Assembly (NCBI GenBank): GCA_002221725.1
Contig: NJFT01000260.1
Span: 1-54,160 of the forward strand
Length of the DNA: 54,160 nucleotides
Reading direction: 5' to 3'
Origin: Scedosporium boydii
Taxonomy: Eukaryota; Ascomycota; Sordariomycetes; Microascales; Microascaceae
Position numbers and translations under genes: made by a program. The notes below the pieces were generated by a model. That model was not told the DNA's origin. It did not search any database and saw only the letters and a program-made list of their open reading frames with translations. The number at the start of each line of letters is the position of its first letter. Position 1 is the stretch's first letter. Shown here one piece after another: positions 1-9,652 of the stretch.

Positions 1-40
1 AAACTGTCCCCCCCAACCCCCCCCCCCCCCCCAAAAAAAA
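1..40. repeat. Homopolymer C run followed by A run
   Basis: The window opens with long C runs followed directly by a run of A. It lies just upstream of the truncated gene at 67-607. It could be a true low-complexity stretch inside an intron or a weakly supported contig end; the sequence alone cannot tell. Confidence 0.8.
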
Positions 41-66
41 AGGTTCTGCTGACGTGTGTTCACCAG

Positions 67-607
67 GGTATTCAGGCACGATGGACATCGTTCTCTCGCT
101 GCTTCCGTGGTGGCTCTTGCGGAATGTTGCCATCAACAAGAAGGAAAAAATCCGCGCAATCTTCGCTTTGAGTTTGGGTATCTTGTGAGTTCGGGGCGGA
201 TTCCATGATGAGCTCTATATTGTGAATGAAAGCACCTAATATTTAAACGTAATTACAATAGCGCCGGCATTACATCTTATCTAAAGATAATTACTATCCC
301 CGCTATCGGTAGTAACGACATTAGTGAGTCTAGAGAAGGGACATTGTCGCTGGTCTATGATATTGACAAGATTGCCCCCATAGTTGATGCTGTCGGTTTA
401 TTAATATTCGGCACGGCGGAGAGTGCCGTCACCATCATGGCCGTATCGATACCGGTCGTCAGGACTGTTCTTCTCGAGTGTCGGTATTCGCATCGACAAC
501 TTATCCATGGTATAGAAGGCAAGCTCGAACATTCAACGGAGGGCTTCCCTGACGTGGAAGAGGATAAAAAACTGGAAGCTGCGATCGATGCGAGACTCTC
601 CAGATAG
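67..607 (+). CDS. Fungal rhodopsin-like (SAT4/PTH11-type) membrane protein, 3' part only
   Basis: This is the C-terminal half of a seven-helix integral membrane protein of the fungal rhodopsin-domain family, whose substrates or ligands are mostly unknown. An exon begins after the acceptor ending CACCAG (66) and reads YSGTMDIVLSLLPWWLL, a hallmark of helices 5-6 of the family. A GT-AG intron lies at 185-261. It splits a phenylalanine codon and joins LGIF to AGITSYLK, again as in relatives. The last helix (LLIFGTAESAVTIMAVSIPVVRT) is followed by an acidic cytoplasmic tail and TAG at 605-607. Upstream exons are outside the window. The methionine at 81 is internal and is not the start. The family assignment is from pattern recognition. 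I see no lesion in the visible part. Confidence 0.8.
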
Positions 608-1893
608 CGGCATAGTAACCATGAAATCGGAGCAAGAGGTACCATCGGTATTGGAAAGGGAATTAGCTGTACACTAGGTGAATAAAGCAAAGTAGCACGA
701 AGCTCTACGTACCCAATCGCGGTAAAAACCAACCAGCTTGATACGCGAGTGTCAATTGGCTGTAAAACTAAGACTAGTCCACCCATCCTCCAGAGCCCTT
801 GCTCTCAAAAGGTATTCAAGCTAGGCGTCGGGGGCCTGGTGGGAATCGCTTTATCGGCGGATCCAGGAGAATGAGCTTCGAGGGACCAGGTGTTGGAATA
901 AAAGAAACAACAGATTTAGCTTCAATTTCCGGGCATCCACTATTACAGAGTGGCATGTTGCTCATTTTTGATGTAGTGGGCAAATTCAACACCAGGGATG
1001 TAATGGTGATCAGACGCGTCTCGCTCGACCAGAAAGGATTATAATACTAAGCCGTATTAGGAAATATAATTCGCCAAGATTTACAAGGATATTAATTAGG
1101 AAATATAATTCTTAACGACCGAGCGATACTAAGCCGCATTAGGAAATATAATTCGCCAAGATTTGCGAAACGCGGCCCGCTCAGATCTGGAGCGAACCAT
1201 CAAAGCGGATTCTGCGGAACTTTGCCGATCATCAGGAAATAAATTAAGGTTCGCTTAAACTTTCCTCAGTGCAGTGAAACAAGCACGTCTTGGTTTCTGA
1301 GATCCAACTCCATGTCGTCACGAAAGGCGTCTAGTATACGCTGTCCCGCCTCCGGGTCAAGGACAACCCGTCCTCTCTCCCGTTACGGGTCCACTCTCTT
1401 CGCCATCCACCATTCTGCACCCTGGCTATAATATATGACAATTTCTATTGTGATTCCTAGTAGTGCGCTTACTAGGCTCGGGCGAAAGCGGGTTCGGACG
1501 TACTCGGTACGTTCTGCGAGTAACCAAGCTGCCGGAAGAGGGTGGGCAGCAAATAATCTTGCTGTGAGGCTACTGGCAGTAGTGGCATCGCCATTCATTA
1601 TTCGTTGTCCGCCACTTTTCTGAATTCTGCACTTCATAGCCTGTCGGATGAATACCCCCGCAGGACAAATGCCTCTCATTGCATTTGTCGTGTATCAGGT
1701 ATAGACATAGTCTCCGTGCACTCAATCTCGATTAGACTTGGGGGATAGTGCTCGATTGGAACGAGAATACAAGTTTGGATGAGAGTAGAAAAGGATACTA
1801 TTACAAATATCAGATCCAAGACGTGATTTGATCATGTAGGGAGGAGTAGGTTTGCTCTCTACCTAAGAGTCTGTCTTGAAAGTCCATTCCATC
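608..1893. other. Intergenic, AT-rich, with a small repeat
   Basis: No gene is supported here. Short overlapping frames on both strands at 1383-1679 match no family I recognise. The repeat at 1043-1163 is listed separately. The last few hundred bases are the promoter side of the secreted protein at 1894; no clear TATA box was seen. Confidence 0.5.
1043..1163 (+). repeat. Two-and-a-half copies of an approximately 39-base AT-rich unit
   Basis: The core TTAGGAAATATAATTC occurs at 1057-1072, 1096-1111 and 1139-1154. The first and third copies share a longer unit that begins with ATACTAAGCCG and ends with CGCCAAGATTT, and they differ by one T/C change (CCGTATT versus CCGCATT). The middle copy keeps only the core. 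It is unlike the surrounding sequence and may be a decayed element end or a local duplication. Confidence 0.85.
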
Positions 1894-3240
1894 ATGGGAT
1901 CAGCATTATATCTTCTCGTTGCTGCCATCCTCCGAGCGGTTAGGGTTCTCGCAGCCCCAACCCCGGCAACACTATTGGAAGATCAAAAGGCAGCAGCAAC
2001 GAGCGCCGCGATCGCGCCGCCGGCGGAGTTTACCCCGAACCCTAACGTTGGCCCGGGATCGGGTGGCACCTTTAAGGACTCGGCTCATTTCCGCCTCTAC
2101 AACTCTCCCAATGAAGCCGGCACCACTATGGCTCTTTCCGTCCTCGAGGCTGTCTACGGCTGCTTTGTAGAGGACCTGGGATGGCGCTCGCCCGGTCTGT
2201 CTTTCAGCGCGGGAGCCGGTGACGACGGTCCATGGTATAAGCAAAACATCTTCGCGGTTGCCGATCTTGGTGCGGCCGGTGTCACGGGCCCTGATTTTCG
2301 CACCGGCCTAAGCTATATCCGAGTCTCTACCGATTACTTGCGAGGAGACGAAGCTATGCCGGCAGCCGTCTTCTCCCACGAGTACGGCCATAGCTTGACA
2401 ATGGCTGAGCGGAACTGGAATTCGCAGGGTTCTCACCTCGACACATGGTTCGAGACACTCGGCAATTGGTTCCAGGACTTGTACAAGACTAGCGATCTGT
2501 GCGAGCCGTCAAGAGCGAGATACGGCCGAAAGAGGACGGAAACCGAGATTAACCTACGTAAGAACATTGGCGACTCATACCAGACCATCGTCGATGCGGT
2601 CGGCAACAATGCCAACTTCTACCTAGCTTGGCCGTTCCTCACGTACATGACTTACAACCTCGACAACATGCCTGGACTCGGCACCAACACCGTCCGGGAG
2701 ATGGTGCGCCAGTACAACCAGGGAGAAACTCCTCTTCACACGCTTTCGCGCATCGCCACCAACAACACGGTTGATGAGATCGTCGGCCGCTACTGGGCCC
2801 GCATGGCTTATGTCGATATTGGCCACCCTACGGCGCAGCCGCTCTTCCTCGGAATGCGCAACTTCCTGAACTTTGCGAACTACGACTCCGCCGGCACCAA
2901 CACTTGGAGGGTCAAGAGCGCAAGAGCGCCACGATATATGGGCTCCAATATCACCCCTCTGAAGAAGACGGGAGCCGTCACTGTCGAGATCTCTATCGAC
3001 GCCGGCCAGGCCATCTTTCGCGCCACCCTTGCTGTTCGCAACACTAACTCTGGTACGATTCGCTACGTCACGCTCGTCGACGGGAAGGGCTCTGCTTCGA
3101 TCGAAGCCAACGAGGAGGCAACACTAGTGGTTGCCAACACACCCACTACTCTAATTGTCTACGACCCGGCTAACCTGCAGGGCAGTCCAGCCAACATAGG
3201 CATGCCATACGCAGTGACTATGACTGGTGCCGCCTTCTAG
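1894..3240 (+). CDS. Secreted DUF6055-type protein with HEXXH motif
   Basis: This is an uninterrupted 448-residue frame. The ATG at 1894 is chosen because it puts a signal peptide first (MGSALYLLVAAILRAVRVLA, then a proline/alanine-rich start). The frame is open a little further upstream only from a non-ATG codon. Residues 162-166 are HEYGH, the zincin zinc-binding pattern HEXXH. A glutamate at residue 187 (DTWFETLGNW) sits at a spacing that could supply the third ligand as in gluzincins. The C-terminal third is rich in beta-type sequence with repeated small and threonine residues. The overall match is to the fungal/bacterial secreted DUF6055 family, whose function is not established. Extracellular metallopeptidase activity is an inference from the motif. 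No intron or lesion is seen. Confidence 0.75.
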   Translation: MGSALYLLVAAILRAVRVLAAPTPATLLEDQKAAATSAAIAPPAEFTPNPNVGPGSGGTFKDSAHFRLYNSPNEAGTTMALSVLEAVYGCFVEDLGWRSPGLSFSAGAGDDGPWYKQNIFAVADLGAAGVTGPDFRTGLSYIRVSTDYLRGDEAMPAAVFSHEYGHSLTMAERNWNSQGSHLDTWFETLGNWFQDLYKTSDLCEPSRARYGRKRTETEINLRKNIGDSYQTIVDAVGNNANFYLAWPFLTYMTYNLDNMPGLGTNTVREMVRQYNQGETPLHTLSRIATNNTVDEIVGRYWARMAYVDIGHPTAQPLFLGMRNFLNFANYDSAGTNTWRVKSARAPRYMGSNITPLKKTGAVTVEISIDAGQAIFRATLAVRNTNSGTIRYVTLVDGKGSASIEANEEATLVVANTPTTLIVYDPANLQGSPANIGMPYAVTMTGAAF

Positions 3241-3402
3241 GGGCTGGATGATTGGAGATGTCAGCCTGCCCGTTTTGGGGGAGCAAAATGGCCTAGGAAA
3301 GTGTGTTTGCTAGTAAAGGAGGTGTGAGAATATGTAAAAAGCGCTATAGGCTACTCACACGCACGCCCAGTTGAGTAACAGTTAGAGGCAATAAACTAGG
3401 GG

Positions 3403-4068
3403 TTATATACGCATCCCTTCTTTTCTCGCCCCCCTAACGTGGCAATGGCTCGTCATTTCATTCGTAATTTCCCGAGGCCAATATTTGTCCGGAACAGAGA
3501 GGCTGAGGTCAAGGAGACCGTTTTCTGGGTGATCGCAGTGGTCACAATTCGAATTGTCCAGGGGCATTCCGGATACAATTCTTTCTCTTGTCTCATGAGT
3601 TACCACGATACAGTGGGTTTCAATCCGACGCCGGGGCTGGTGCTCCACGTCCGACTCGTCCTCCCCCTTCGGCAAGATAGCCTCTGCGAATGGCAGAAGC
3701 CCACAGGCCATGTAGGTCGCAAAGAGTGTAGAGTACCCGCAGCCTGCCGAAGCCTTAAAAAGGCGACTTCGGCGGTTCAAGGTGAGACTTAAGGCTGTGA
3801 ACATGCTTCGCTTCTCGGACATCAGGACACTCCCGAATGCGCCGGGTCCGTGGGGAACAAACTTCCCGACTTCGCCCCTCAGGCGGATGCCAAGAATTAA
3901 GGACAGTGATAGGAGTCGCTTATCGAAAATCTCAATACAAGGCCTCTTATTGTAGATCCAGAGTTTTTTCTGTTGCTGCGTCCAAGCCGGAAATGCCGCC
4001 GGCGTATCCTTAGGCCACGGTACTGTCGGGCGAGGCAAAACCTTAAAGAGGTTTCGCGCTTTTAACAA
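3403..4068 (-). CDS. Hypothetical protein exon, 221-codon open frame
   Basis: I do not recognise this protein. The frame runs 221 codons without a stop, longer than expected by chance here. It contains a basic N-terminal part (KKLWIYNKRPCIEIFDKRLL), a cysteine/glycine segment, and a histidine/cysteine-rich stretch near the end (SNCDHCDHPENG). Its first codon is not ATG, so upstream exons are likely. Another frame with coding character at 4043-4309 overlaps its start, and the two look like pieces of one gene separated by an intron or a frameshift. No splice pair that keeps both pieces convinced me. It may be a decayed gene. Confidence 0.35.
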   Translation of the reverse strand: MLKARNLFKVLPRPTVPWPKDTPAAFPAWTQQQKKLWIYNKRPCIEIFDKRLLSLSLILGIRLRGEVGKFVPHGPGAFGSVLMSEKRSMFTALSLTLNRRSRLFKASAGCGYSTLFATYMACGLLPFAEAILPKGEDESDVEHQPRRRIETHCIVVTHETRERIVSGMPLDNSNCDHCDHPENGLLDLSLSVPDKYWPREITNEMTSHCHVRGARKEGMRI

Positions 4069-4406
4069 GCAGCTGCCCGACCATTTTGTCTATTTTTGTA
4101 TGCTGAACCCGTATAATGGTCTGGTTAGCAAATTCTCCGTCGGCCATGAAAACCCTTGACTTCTTTCTGGCAAAGGGTCGGCTGGTCTTATTAAGCCTCC
4201 ACTTATAGTAAAGTAGGTGGTGGTCCACATTAACACTGCCATCGAGGCAAGGTGATATTTCGCCGGCTGCGCTGGGTGCTTTGAACAAACTCTGAAAATA
4301 TCCAGACAACTTCCGAAAATACCCCAGCGTCTTCCAGAAACATTGTAGATTCTAATCCTAGTCAATCGGGTTACACGGTTGGAAGCCATTTTTTTCTCTT
4401 TCTTAC
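4069..4406 (-). other. Probable coding remnant, unresolved
   Basis: All three minus-strand frames hold partial open stretches. One (4043-4309) reads VDHHLLYYKWRLNKTSRPF and QTIIRVQHTKIDKMVGQLL, which look coding. Another starts at an ATG at 4389 right after an A-rich leader. Conflicting frames over 340 bases suggest either a multi-exon gene or a degenerate one, joined to 3403-4068. Confidence 0.3.
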
Positions 4407-4930
4407 CTAGTGATCATACTCTTTCTTTACTGGTTTACCTTCCGCCTCCTGCTTCTTGAGCTTGATGTCTTCTAGGACTTTTTGTTTGAGCCCTTCGAAA
4501 GATTTCTTCTTACTTGGCGATATGCCACTCCAGTCACCGATGCTGGCTTTCCTAGTTCTATCGCACTCCCAAGCGTACTCCCGGAAAAAACCCTTATATA
4601 ACACCCTCCACGAGACTTGTTGGTATACCGGCGTTATCTAGGTAAACATCGATGAAGTAAACACTCCATCGTCTCCTGCGCCGATAAGACCAGCGGGGTC
4701 TGAGAGGTAGGTTTGGGCGGCGACCGAAATGCCAGAAACCATGGACGCTCGATGACAAAATAGCCCTCGGCGTCCTTATCGAAGTATATCCGCCCCAATT
4801 GTTCTCTGAAAAGGCGGTATGTTTTCTCATAAAAGTAGAGATAGATGCCGGACAGGAAGCCTATAATAGTCGTAATCCCAACGGTGAAATCGAAGAAATG
4901 TTTGAAATTCAAGAAAGCGGTCCAGTTCAT
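4407..4930 (-). CDS. Small single-pass membrane protein, unknown function
   Basis: This is a two-exon model of 156 residues. Exon 1 (4930-4691) starts with ATG and reads MNWTAFLNFKHFFDF, then a hydrophobic helix (TVGITTIIGFLSGIYLYFY) and a soluble part. Exon 2 (4637-4407) contains LYKGFFREYAWECDR and ends in a strongly charged lysine/glutamate tail with TAG. The proposed intron (4638-4690, 53 nt, GTCTTA...CTAG) is in phase 0 and joins frames that both close soon after if read on. The donor is weak, so the junction is tentative. A good donor sequence (GTAAGA) directly follows the stop codon, so this could instead be the 5' part of a longer gene continuing to 3403. I do not recognise the family. 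Confidence 0.45.
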
Positions 4931-5062
4931 ATTAAGAGTCCTGAGGAGTATCAAAATGGGAGGAGATCAGCCGGATGCCGTGAAAGATTGGTACCGACTG
5001 CACGGATGTCTAGTTTTGAAGTCTAACTTACGGTACTTGTATGCGCAGAGTCTCGTCTCACA

Positions 5063-5326
5063 TTGAGCATAATCCGGTCGTTATCATGCCACAGTCATAT
5101 CTGGCCTCCTTCCGGTAAAGTACGGAGTAGCCTACAAGCTACCAAGATAACTGAGTTATTTGAGGATTTTGAGACCGCGAAGAAGCTAGCTGCTGAAAAT
5201 GACGTCTGGGGCGTGAAGTCTAGGTGCGAAGAAGCGTTTCCCAGAAGGTGGCGTGAGGATTGGTCTATGGGCCAGCATCAGGCAGATGTCCCATATTGGG
5301 CTCAGAGATTCGCCCCGAATTCGTGA
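5063..5326 (+). other. Short coding-like fragment
   Basis: The open frame has coding character in its second half (ITELFEDFETAKKLAAEN, then RRWREDWSMGQHQADV). It lacks an ATG start and has no recognised family. It could be the 3' end of a lost gene. The rest of 4931-5473 shows nothing else. Confidence 0.2.
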
Positions 5327-5473
5327 TTTCTCTTCGAGATTTAATTCTTCTTACATTCTCACAGTAATGTATCTGGCCCGCCTAAGGGAGAACTATCAGG
5401 GTGAAAAGTAACATGTCGCGATTAGGCTCGGCGCAGAGTACCTCTTTTGAGAGTAACCGGAGGGCCAGAAGTA

Positions 5474-7833
5474 CTATTCTAACGACGCCCATTCAGCGGG
5501 CTCTCCGTTGACCCAGTCTGTCAGTATGGCCATGACATCAGAGGTCGAAGCGCCGGAAGGACCCGCAGACGCGACAGAAGCGGTGGGGCCGAGATCAGTC
5601 ATCGGAATTGGGAGCTGGAGGGAGCCATCTGCCTGACTACGATTCCCGAAAAACGTCTCTCGGGCCCTGGTCATGTCTTGGGCTAGCCGTAAAAACGCGT
5701 CACAAACCTGGAACAGCCGCTCCGATTGTTTGGACACACGCCGGACCCGCTGTAGTGACTCTACTACTTTACTGAGTAGATCTAAATCTTCAACGCTGGC
5801 TGTACTAAGCGTGTGAAGAAAGATCACAATGAAGGGCGTGAAGGAAGAGTTATGAAGCACCCTGATGTAGACGTCAGCACGAAATATAAATCGTGAGGTT
5901 GTATCGTGGGAACTCGCCAGTTTGCAAAGTCTGCCTCTGACACTATGTCGAGAGACTGGTAGCCGGAGAAACAGCTAACATGACTTTCTAGGCTCAGGCG
6001 GGCAGCTTGGAAGCAGCGCTGGTTGATCTCGAGGTTAGATTCGTGTGTTCCGGCTGCCCGAAAGAGAAATGTCAATGTTGAGTAGTACATGACATCCCAA
6101 TGCCTCCGGGAAACTTCGAACACTTCGGGGTATCTAACTTGGGTCGCATCGACCTGGGTATGGGGTCGTTAGTTACTTCCACAGTTCGCGATTGGGTTGA
6201 TAGCGCTCACACCCTCTAGATCAGACCGCCGTTGAGCAGTAATGTCTCAAGTTCGCCAATGACTCTATTTCGCGCCGGGGATGCCAAATTCAATGCCGAG
6301 GCAGAGTACAGGTCGTTGAAAATTCGTCCTTGAATCGTCGCTAGCCTGATGGCTAAGGTGAACCACTCATCCCAAGGCCGGACTGCGGGATCTGCCGAGC
6401 ATAATGGGTGCTCTGTATCAATTTCAATATCTTGTATACATGGCCCCTGACCCAGGAGGAGAGACGAATTCCTATCCGCAATGTACAGCGTCCAGAAAAG
6501 GCGGCGCTTATTCTCAGCATCCCGGATTGAGTCGTGTTGATATGTGTGCTCGCGATGGTACCCGAGCATCCGGCACTGGTTGGCAGCGGCTGAAGCAAGA
6601 GTGCGAGAGAGGCAGATCTTGGACGTATTCTGAGCTATTGTTACCTAACGTTTGGTAATTGATGTTAGGAGCGTAATGTTCACGAGAGAATATCTCCGGG
6701 GCCCTTACCCCCAACGCCAACGATAAAACGCTCTCAAAACTCGGCGCTGCAAACACAACGAATTGCTCAATTCCGGCGAAGAAAACCTGTTCACAAGCTG
6801 AAGCGTACCGGCGGAGGTCGTACGTTCTACCGGTCGGGTTGTGGGTAGCGGCATACTCGCGGAGGAGGAAATGGAAGATGCCGTTGGTGGCCAACAAATG
6901 GCTGGGTGATGGAGGAGTGCCAGACAAGTAGACTCTCTGGCAGAGGCCCTCTACTACTCGGGGGTCGTTGATGAGGTATCCGTGAAAGAATATGGGTGAC
7001 TTGGCTACTATTGTGTTAAGTTGATGTCGTTACCGTATCTCGATAGACTCCATTTCTTACTTTTGACGCACTTTAGGATCTCGAAGGCGAGTCTAGTAGG
7101 GATCACTTTGGATGTAAATTGGGACTCCCCTGTTAGGGGATACTCTCGTGAATCTCGGTCAAGAGAGGCGGTATCTGAAGCAAGGGTAGTGGTAAGGTGG
7201 TCTAATGACTTCCCTACGTCCGAGTCAGGGTGGAGAAATTCTAATGGAGCCGTGGCAACGGCTTCCTCCCTAGCTTGAAGGGATTGTGCGTGAAATGAAG
7301 TGCTTCCTTCGTATATACTCTGCTTGGTGGGGTGCGCATTGATGAGAAGAGAGGGATGTTCCTGCGTAGAATTATAATTCTGATTCCGCGAGGGACGCGA
7401 CTCAAGCTCATCCACTCGGCGTTTGAGTCGTTCCAGCTCGCTCTCGCTATAACCGTTAGCCCTGAGGGACGTAAAGAACGTACATTGTAAGATCAATTAC
7501 CTACAGCTGCTTTAATTTATCATCCTTTCCCGGCCCAGCCCCGGCTAATGGTGTCCCAGGAGTCGCTTGTCGCTGGCACACGACGTTGTAGGCGACGCAG
7601 TTGGAGCACGGGCTCGAGCGATCACATCGGACCTGCGACAAGTATTTTAACCCTCAGCCTCCATCGCCCGGGATTGTTTGCCAATTGCACACCTTGCGTA
7701 ATTTGCACGCATCACACTGCACGCTATTAGCTGATGTGAGTCTACTAGCAGAGGAATGACGTACTGCGCGAGGAACCGATGAGAGCCTCTGCCGTTTCGC
7801 CCCGATTGTCTCCCCATCTTCGCCAGTCAACAT
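5474..7833 (-). pseudogene. Zn(II)2Cys6 fungal transcription factor, probably broken
   Basis: This is a nuclear regulator of the Gal4-type class. Exons on the minus strand are 7833-7693, 7632-7505, 7461-6709, 6629-6213, 6153-5918 and 5861-5474. Joining exons 1 and 2 gives a perfect zinc cluster, C-x2-C-x6-C-x5-C-x2-C-x6-C (CDACKLRKVRCDRSSPCSNC, then VAYNVVC). A short coiled coil follows (ELERLKRRVDELES), and then the fungal-specific regulatory domain (LGYHREHTYQHD, RRLFWTLYIADRN, SSFTPFIVIF). Two lesions break it. A two-base excess near 7009-7016 separates RYGNDIN from IVAKSPIFFHGYL, and an in-frame TAG at 6216-6218 lies just before a good donor. Intron 5862-5917 needs a GC donor (GCGAGT). 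Corrected length would be about 686 residues. It faces the acyltransferase at 8243 and was probably its regulator. Sequencing error is the main alternative. Confidence 0.75.
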
Positions 7834-8242
7834 GGTATTACTGTCGAGCCTTGATCCGACGCCAAGATGGGCATTGGTTGGATGTACAACAGGGGATGAT
7901 TGAGCGCGCGTCACTTCATCGGGCGCTTTATCCGAACGCCCGAGCAGTGGATTTGCAGGCAGCAGAATTCTTGGTCGAGGAGCATTGAATGGGGGAAGTG
8001 GTTGGATTATTAGTCAGAACTATAGGGGCTAAAGTTTGGGACCTTCGCTTCTTTGTGCAACAAGCTGGTTCGGAGTTCTCGGGCCCGCGGGGCCGTGGAC
8101 GCCCGGAGAGACACAAGTATAAGAGGAACCACGAGAACTGTGAATGAGACAGTCAAGTCTCGACGCACATTCATCGGCCAATTCCTCTTTTCAAACATTT
8201 GAAATTGCCATAATTCACTTTGTTTATTCCATCTGCCAGCTT
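7834..8242. promoter_or_regulatory. Divergent promoter between regulator and acyltransferase
   Basis: About 400 bases separate the two start codons. TATAAG at 8118-8123 is 125 bases before the preferred acyltransferase ATG (8243) but only 26 before the earlier ATG at 8144, which favours 8243 as the start. No convincing inverted CGG half-sites for the zinc-cluster protein were identified. Confidence 0.5.
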
Positions 8243-9652
8243 ATGCACGACAAAATGGCCCTCAACATGAGCATCGAGCGTCTGACCCCTTTGGATTTGC
8301 TAATGCCTCGGACCTATATTCGAGCGGCTTTCACCTTCCGCACTACGCATCCCATAGCCTTGACATTGGAAAGCCTCCAGCGTGGCCTTGATGCCACAGT
8401 GAGCCAGGTTCCATGGCTAGCCGGCCGCATTTTCCCGACCGATTTGCAAGGCGGACGACCCGGCTTAGAGATCCGGTGGAATGGCTCACATAATGTGGTG
8501 GGCCTGGGCTCTCTGGGTTCCCTAATGGTTACATATGAGGATATGGCGGCTATGGGAATGCCTCCTAGTGTGATCCCGGAGGACAGGTGGCCTTTGTCTT
8601 CAATGATCGATGCGGCTCAACATGGCGCCGGCGCCCCCGTCTTTGCAGCTGGGATCCTCGAATTCTCGGATGCTCTTGGTGTTGCGCTGTGCGTGTGCTT
8701 CCATCACCGCGCTGTGGATGCAACCGGATTTGCCGAAGTGATGAAATTGTGGGCAAAAGCCACTGTGCAAGGTGGTTCTCTGGACTCGGTCTCTAGTGAG
8801 GATAGGCTTGGGCGTCTTTCCTGCGCTCTTTCTCAAGGCCTTGACCGGGCAGCGTCGCAATCCGTGGATGACTTATTCTCGGCACATCCGGAGTACTCGA
8901 GAGTTCCACCTGCTATGCCAGAATGTTTTTCGCCAAACTTGTCCAAATTGTTCACCATCCCATTAACCCGCATCACCAGGCTTAAAGAGCTCGTGGGCCG
9001 TCTCACGCGTGAGATACCGACCACAAATACCCTCCTCTGTGCTCTCCTATGGACATCGCTTACACGCGCCCGGATGTCTCGAAATAAAGCCCTTCTCCCC
9101 CAGGACGCAAGCAGACTCGTCATGGCTGTGAACGGTCGTCCACGAGTCCACCCTGACTTTTCGACGCGGGAAAACCCTTACCTAGGTAACGCAATCGTCT
9201 ACTCATTGGCGGAGGTTACATTCCGACACTTGAGACTGGCGGGAGATAGCTTCATCCAGGGCCTTGGTCATGTGAGTGATGCTATCGCCGAATCAAACTC
9301 TTCTAGAAAAATAGACTCTCTCTATGTTTCTGAAGTCTATTCCCTAGCCGAGAGGTCACCCGACTACCGCACAATATTCCCCGGGTGGGACTTGTTCAGT
9401 TCTAGGGATCTTACAATGACCAGCTGGGCCGATCTCGGCTTATACGAGGTCGATTTCGGTGCTGCTCTAGGAATGCCAGGCTTTATCCGAATCCCAGAAT
9501 CGCTAGCCGACGGAGTTTGCATTGTCATGCCAAGGAGGAAAAGTATGGAGAGCGCAGGGTCTGAAGGAGTGGTGGAGGTTGTGGTCATGCTCAGAAAGGA
9601 TGACATGGACACCCTCGAGCATGATTCAGACTGGAAGTCCATCATAGCCTAG
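8243..9652 (+). CDS. BAHD/trichothecene-type O-acyltransferase
   Basis: The protein is predicted to transfer an acyl group from acyl-CoA to a hydroxyl or amine of a small molecule, in the cytosol. It is intronless, 469 residues from ATG 8243; an in-frame ATG at 8144 would add 33 residues without family character. The N-terminus (LTPLDLLMPRTYI) is typical. The catalytic HXXXD motif is HRAVD at residues 155-159 and the structural DFG motif is at 404-406 (EVDFGAALG), both at the usual places for the transferase family. The usual DFGWG is altered after DFG (DFGAA), which also occurs in fungal members. It is divergent from a zinc-cluster regulator, an arrangement common in fungal secondary metabolism, but no backbone synthase lies nearby. 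Substrate unknown. Confidence 0.85.
   Translation: MHDKMALNMSIERLTPLDLLMPRTYIRAAFTFRTTHPIALTLESLQRGLDATVSQVPWLAGRIFPTDLQGGRPGLEIRWNGSHNVVGLGSLGSLMVTYEDMAAMGMPPSVIPEDRWPLSSMIDAAQHGAGAPVFAAGILEFSDALGVALCVCFHHRAVDATGFAEVMKLWAKATVQGGSLDSVSSEDRLGRLSCALSQGLDRAASQSVDDLFSAHPEYSRVPPAMPECFSPNLSKLFTIPLTRITRLKELVGRLTREIPTTNTLLCALLWTSLTRARMSRNKALLPQDASRLVMAVNGRPRVHPDFSTRENPYLGNAIVYSLAEVTFRHLRLAGDSFIQGLGHVSDAIAESNSSRKIDSLYVSEVYSLAERSPDYRTIFPGWDLFSSRDLTMTSWADLGLYEVDFGAALGMPGFIRIPESLADGVCIVMPRRKSMESAGSEGVVEVVVMLRKDDMDTLEHDSDWKSIIA

Noticed and set aside
7002..7027. An intron to explain the frame change in the regulator
   Set aside because: The only GT-AG pair that fits the frame is 26 nt, too short to be spliced; a frameshift is the better explanation.
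5474..9652. A complete secondary-metabolite gene cluster
   Set aside because: Only a regulator and an acyltransferase are present. No PKS, NRPS, terpene synthase or P450 is nearby.
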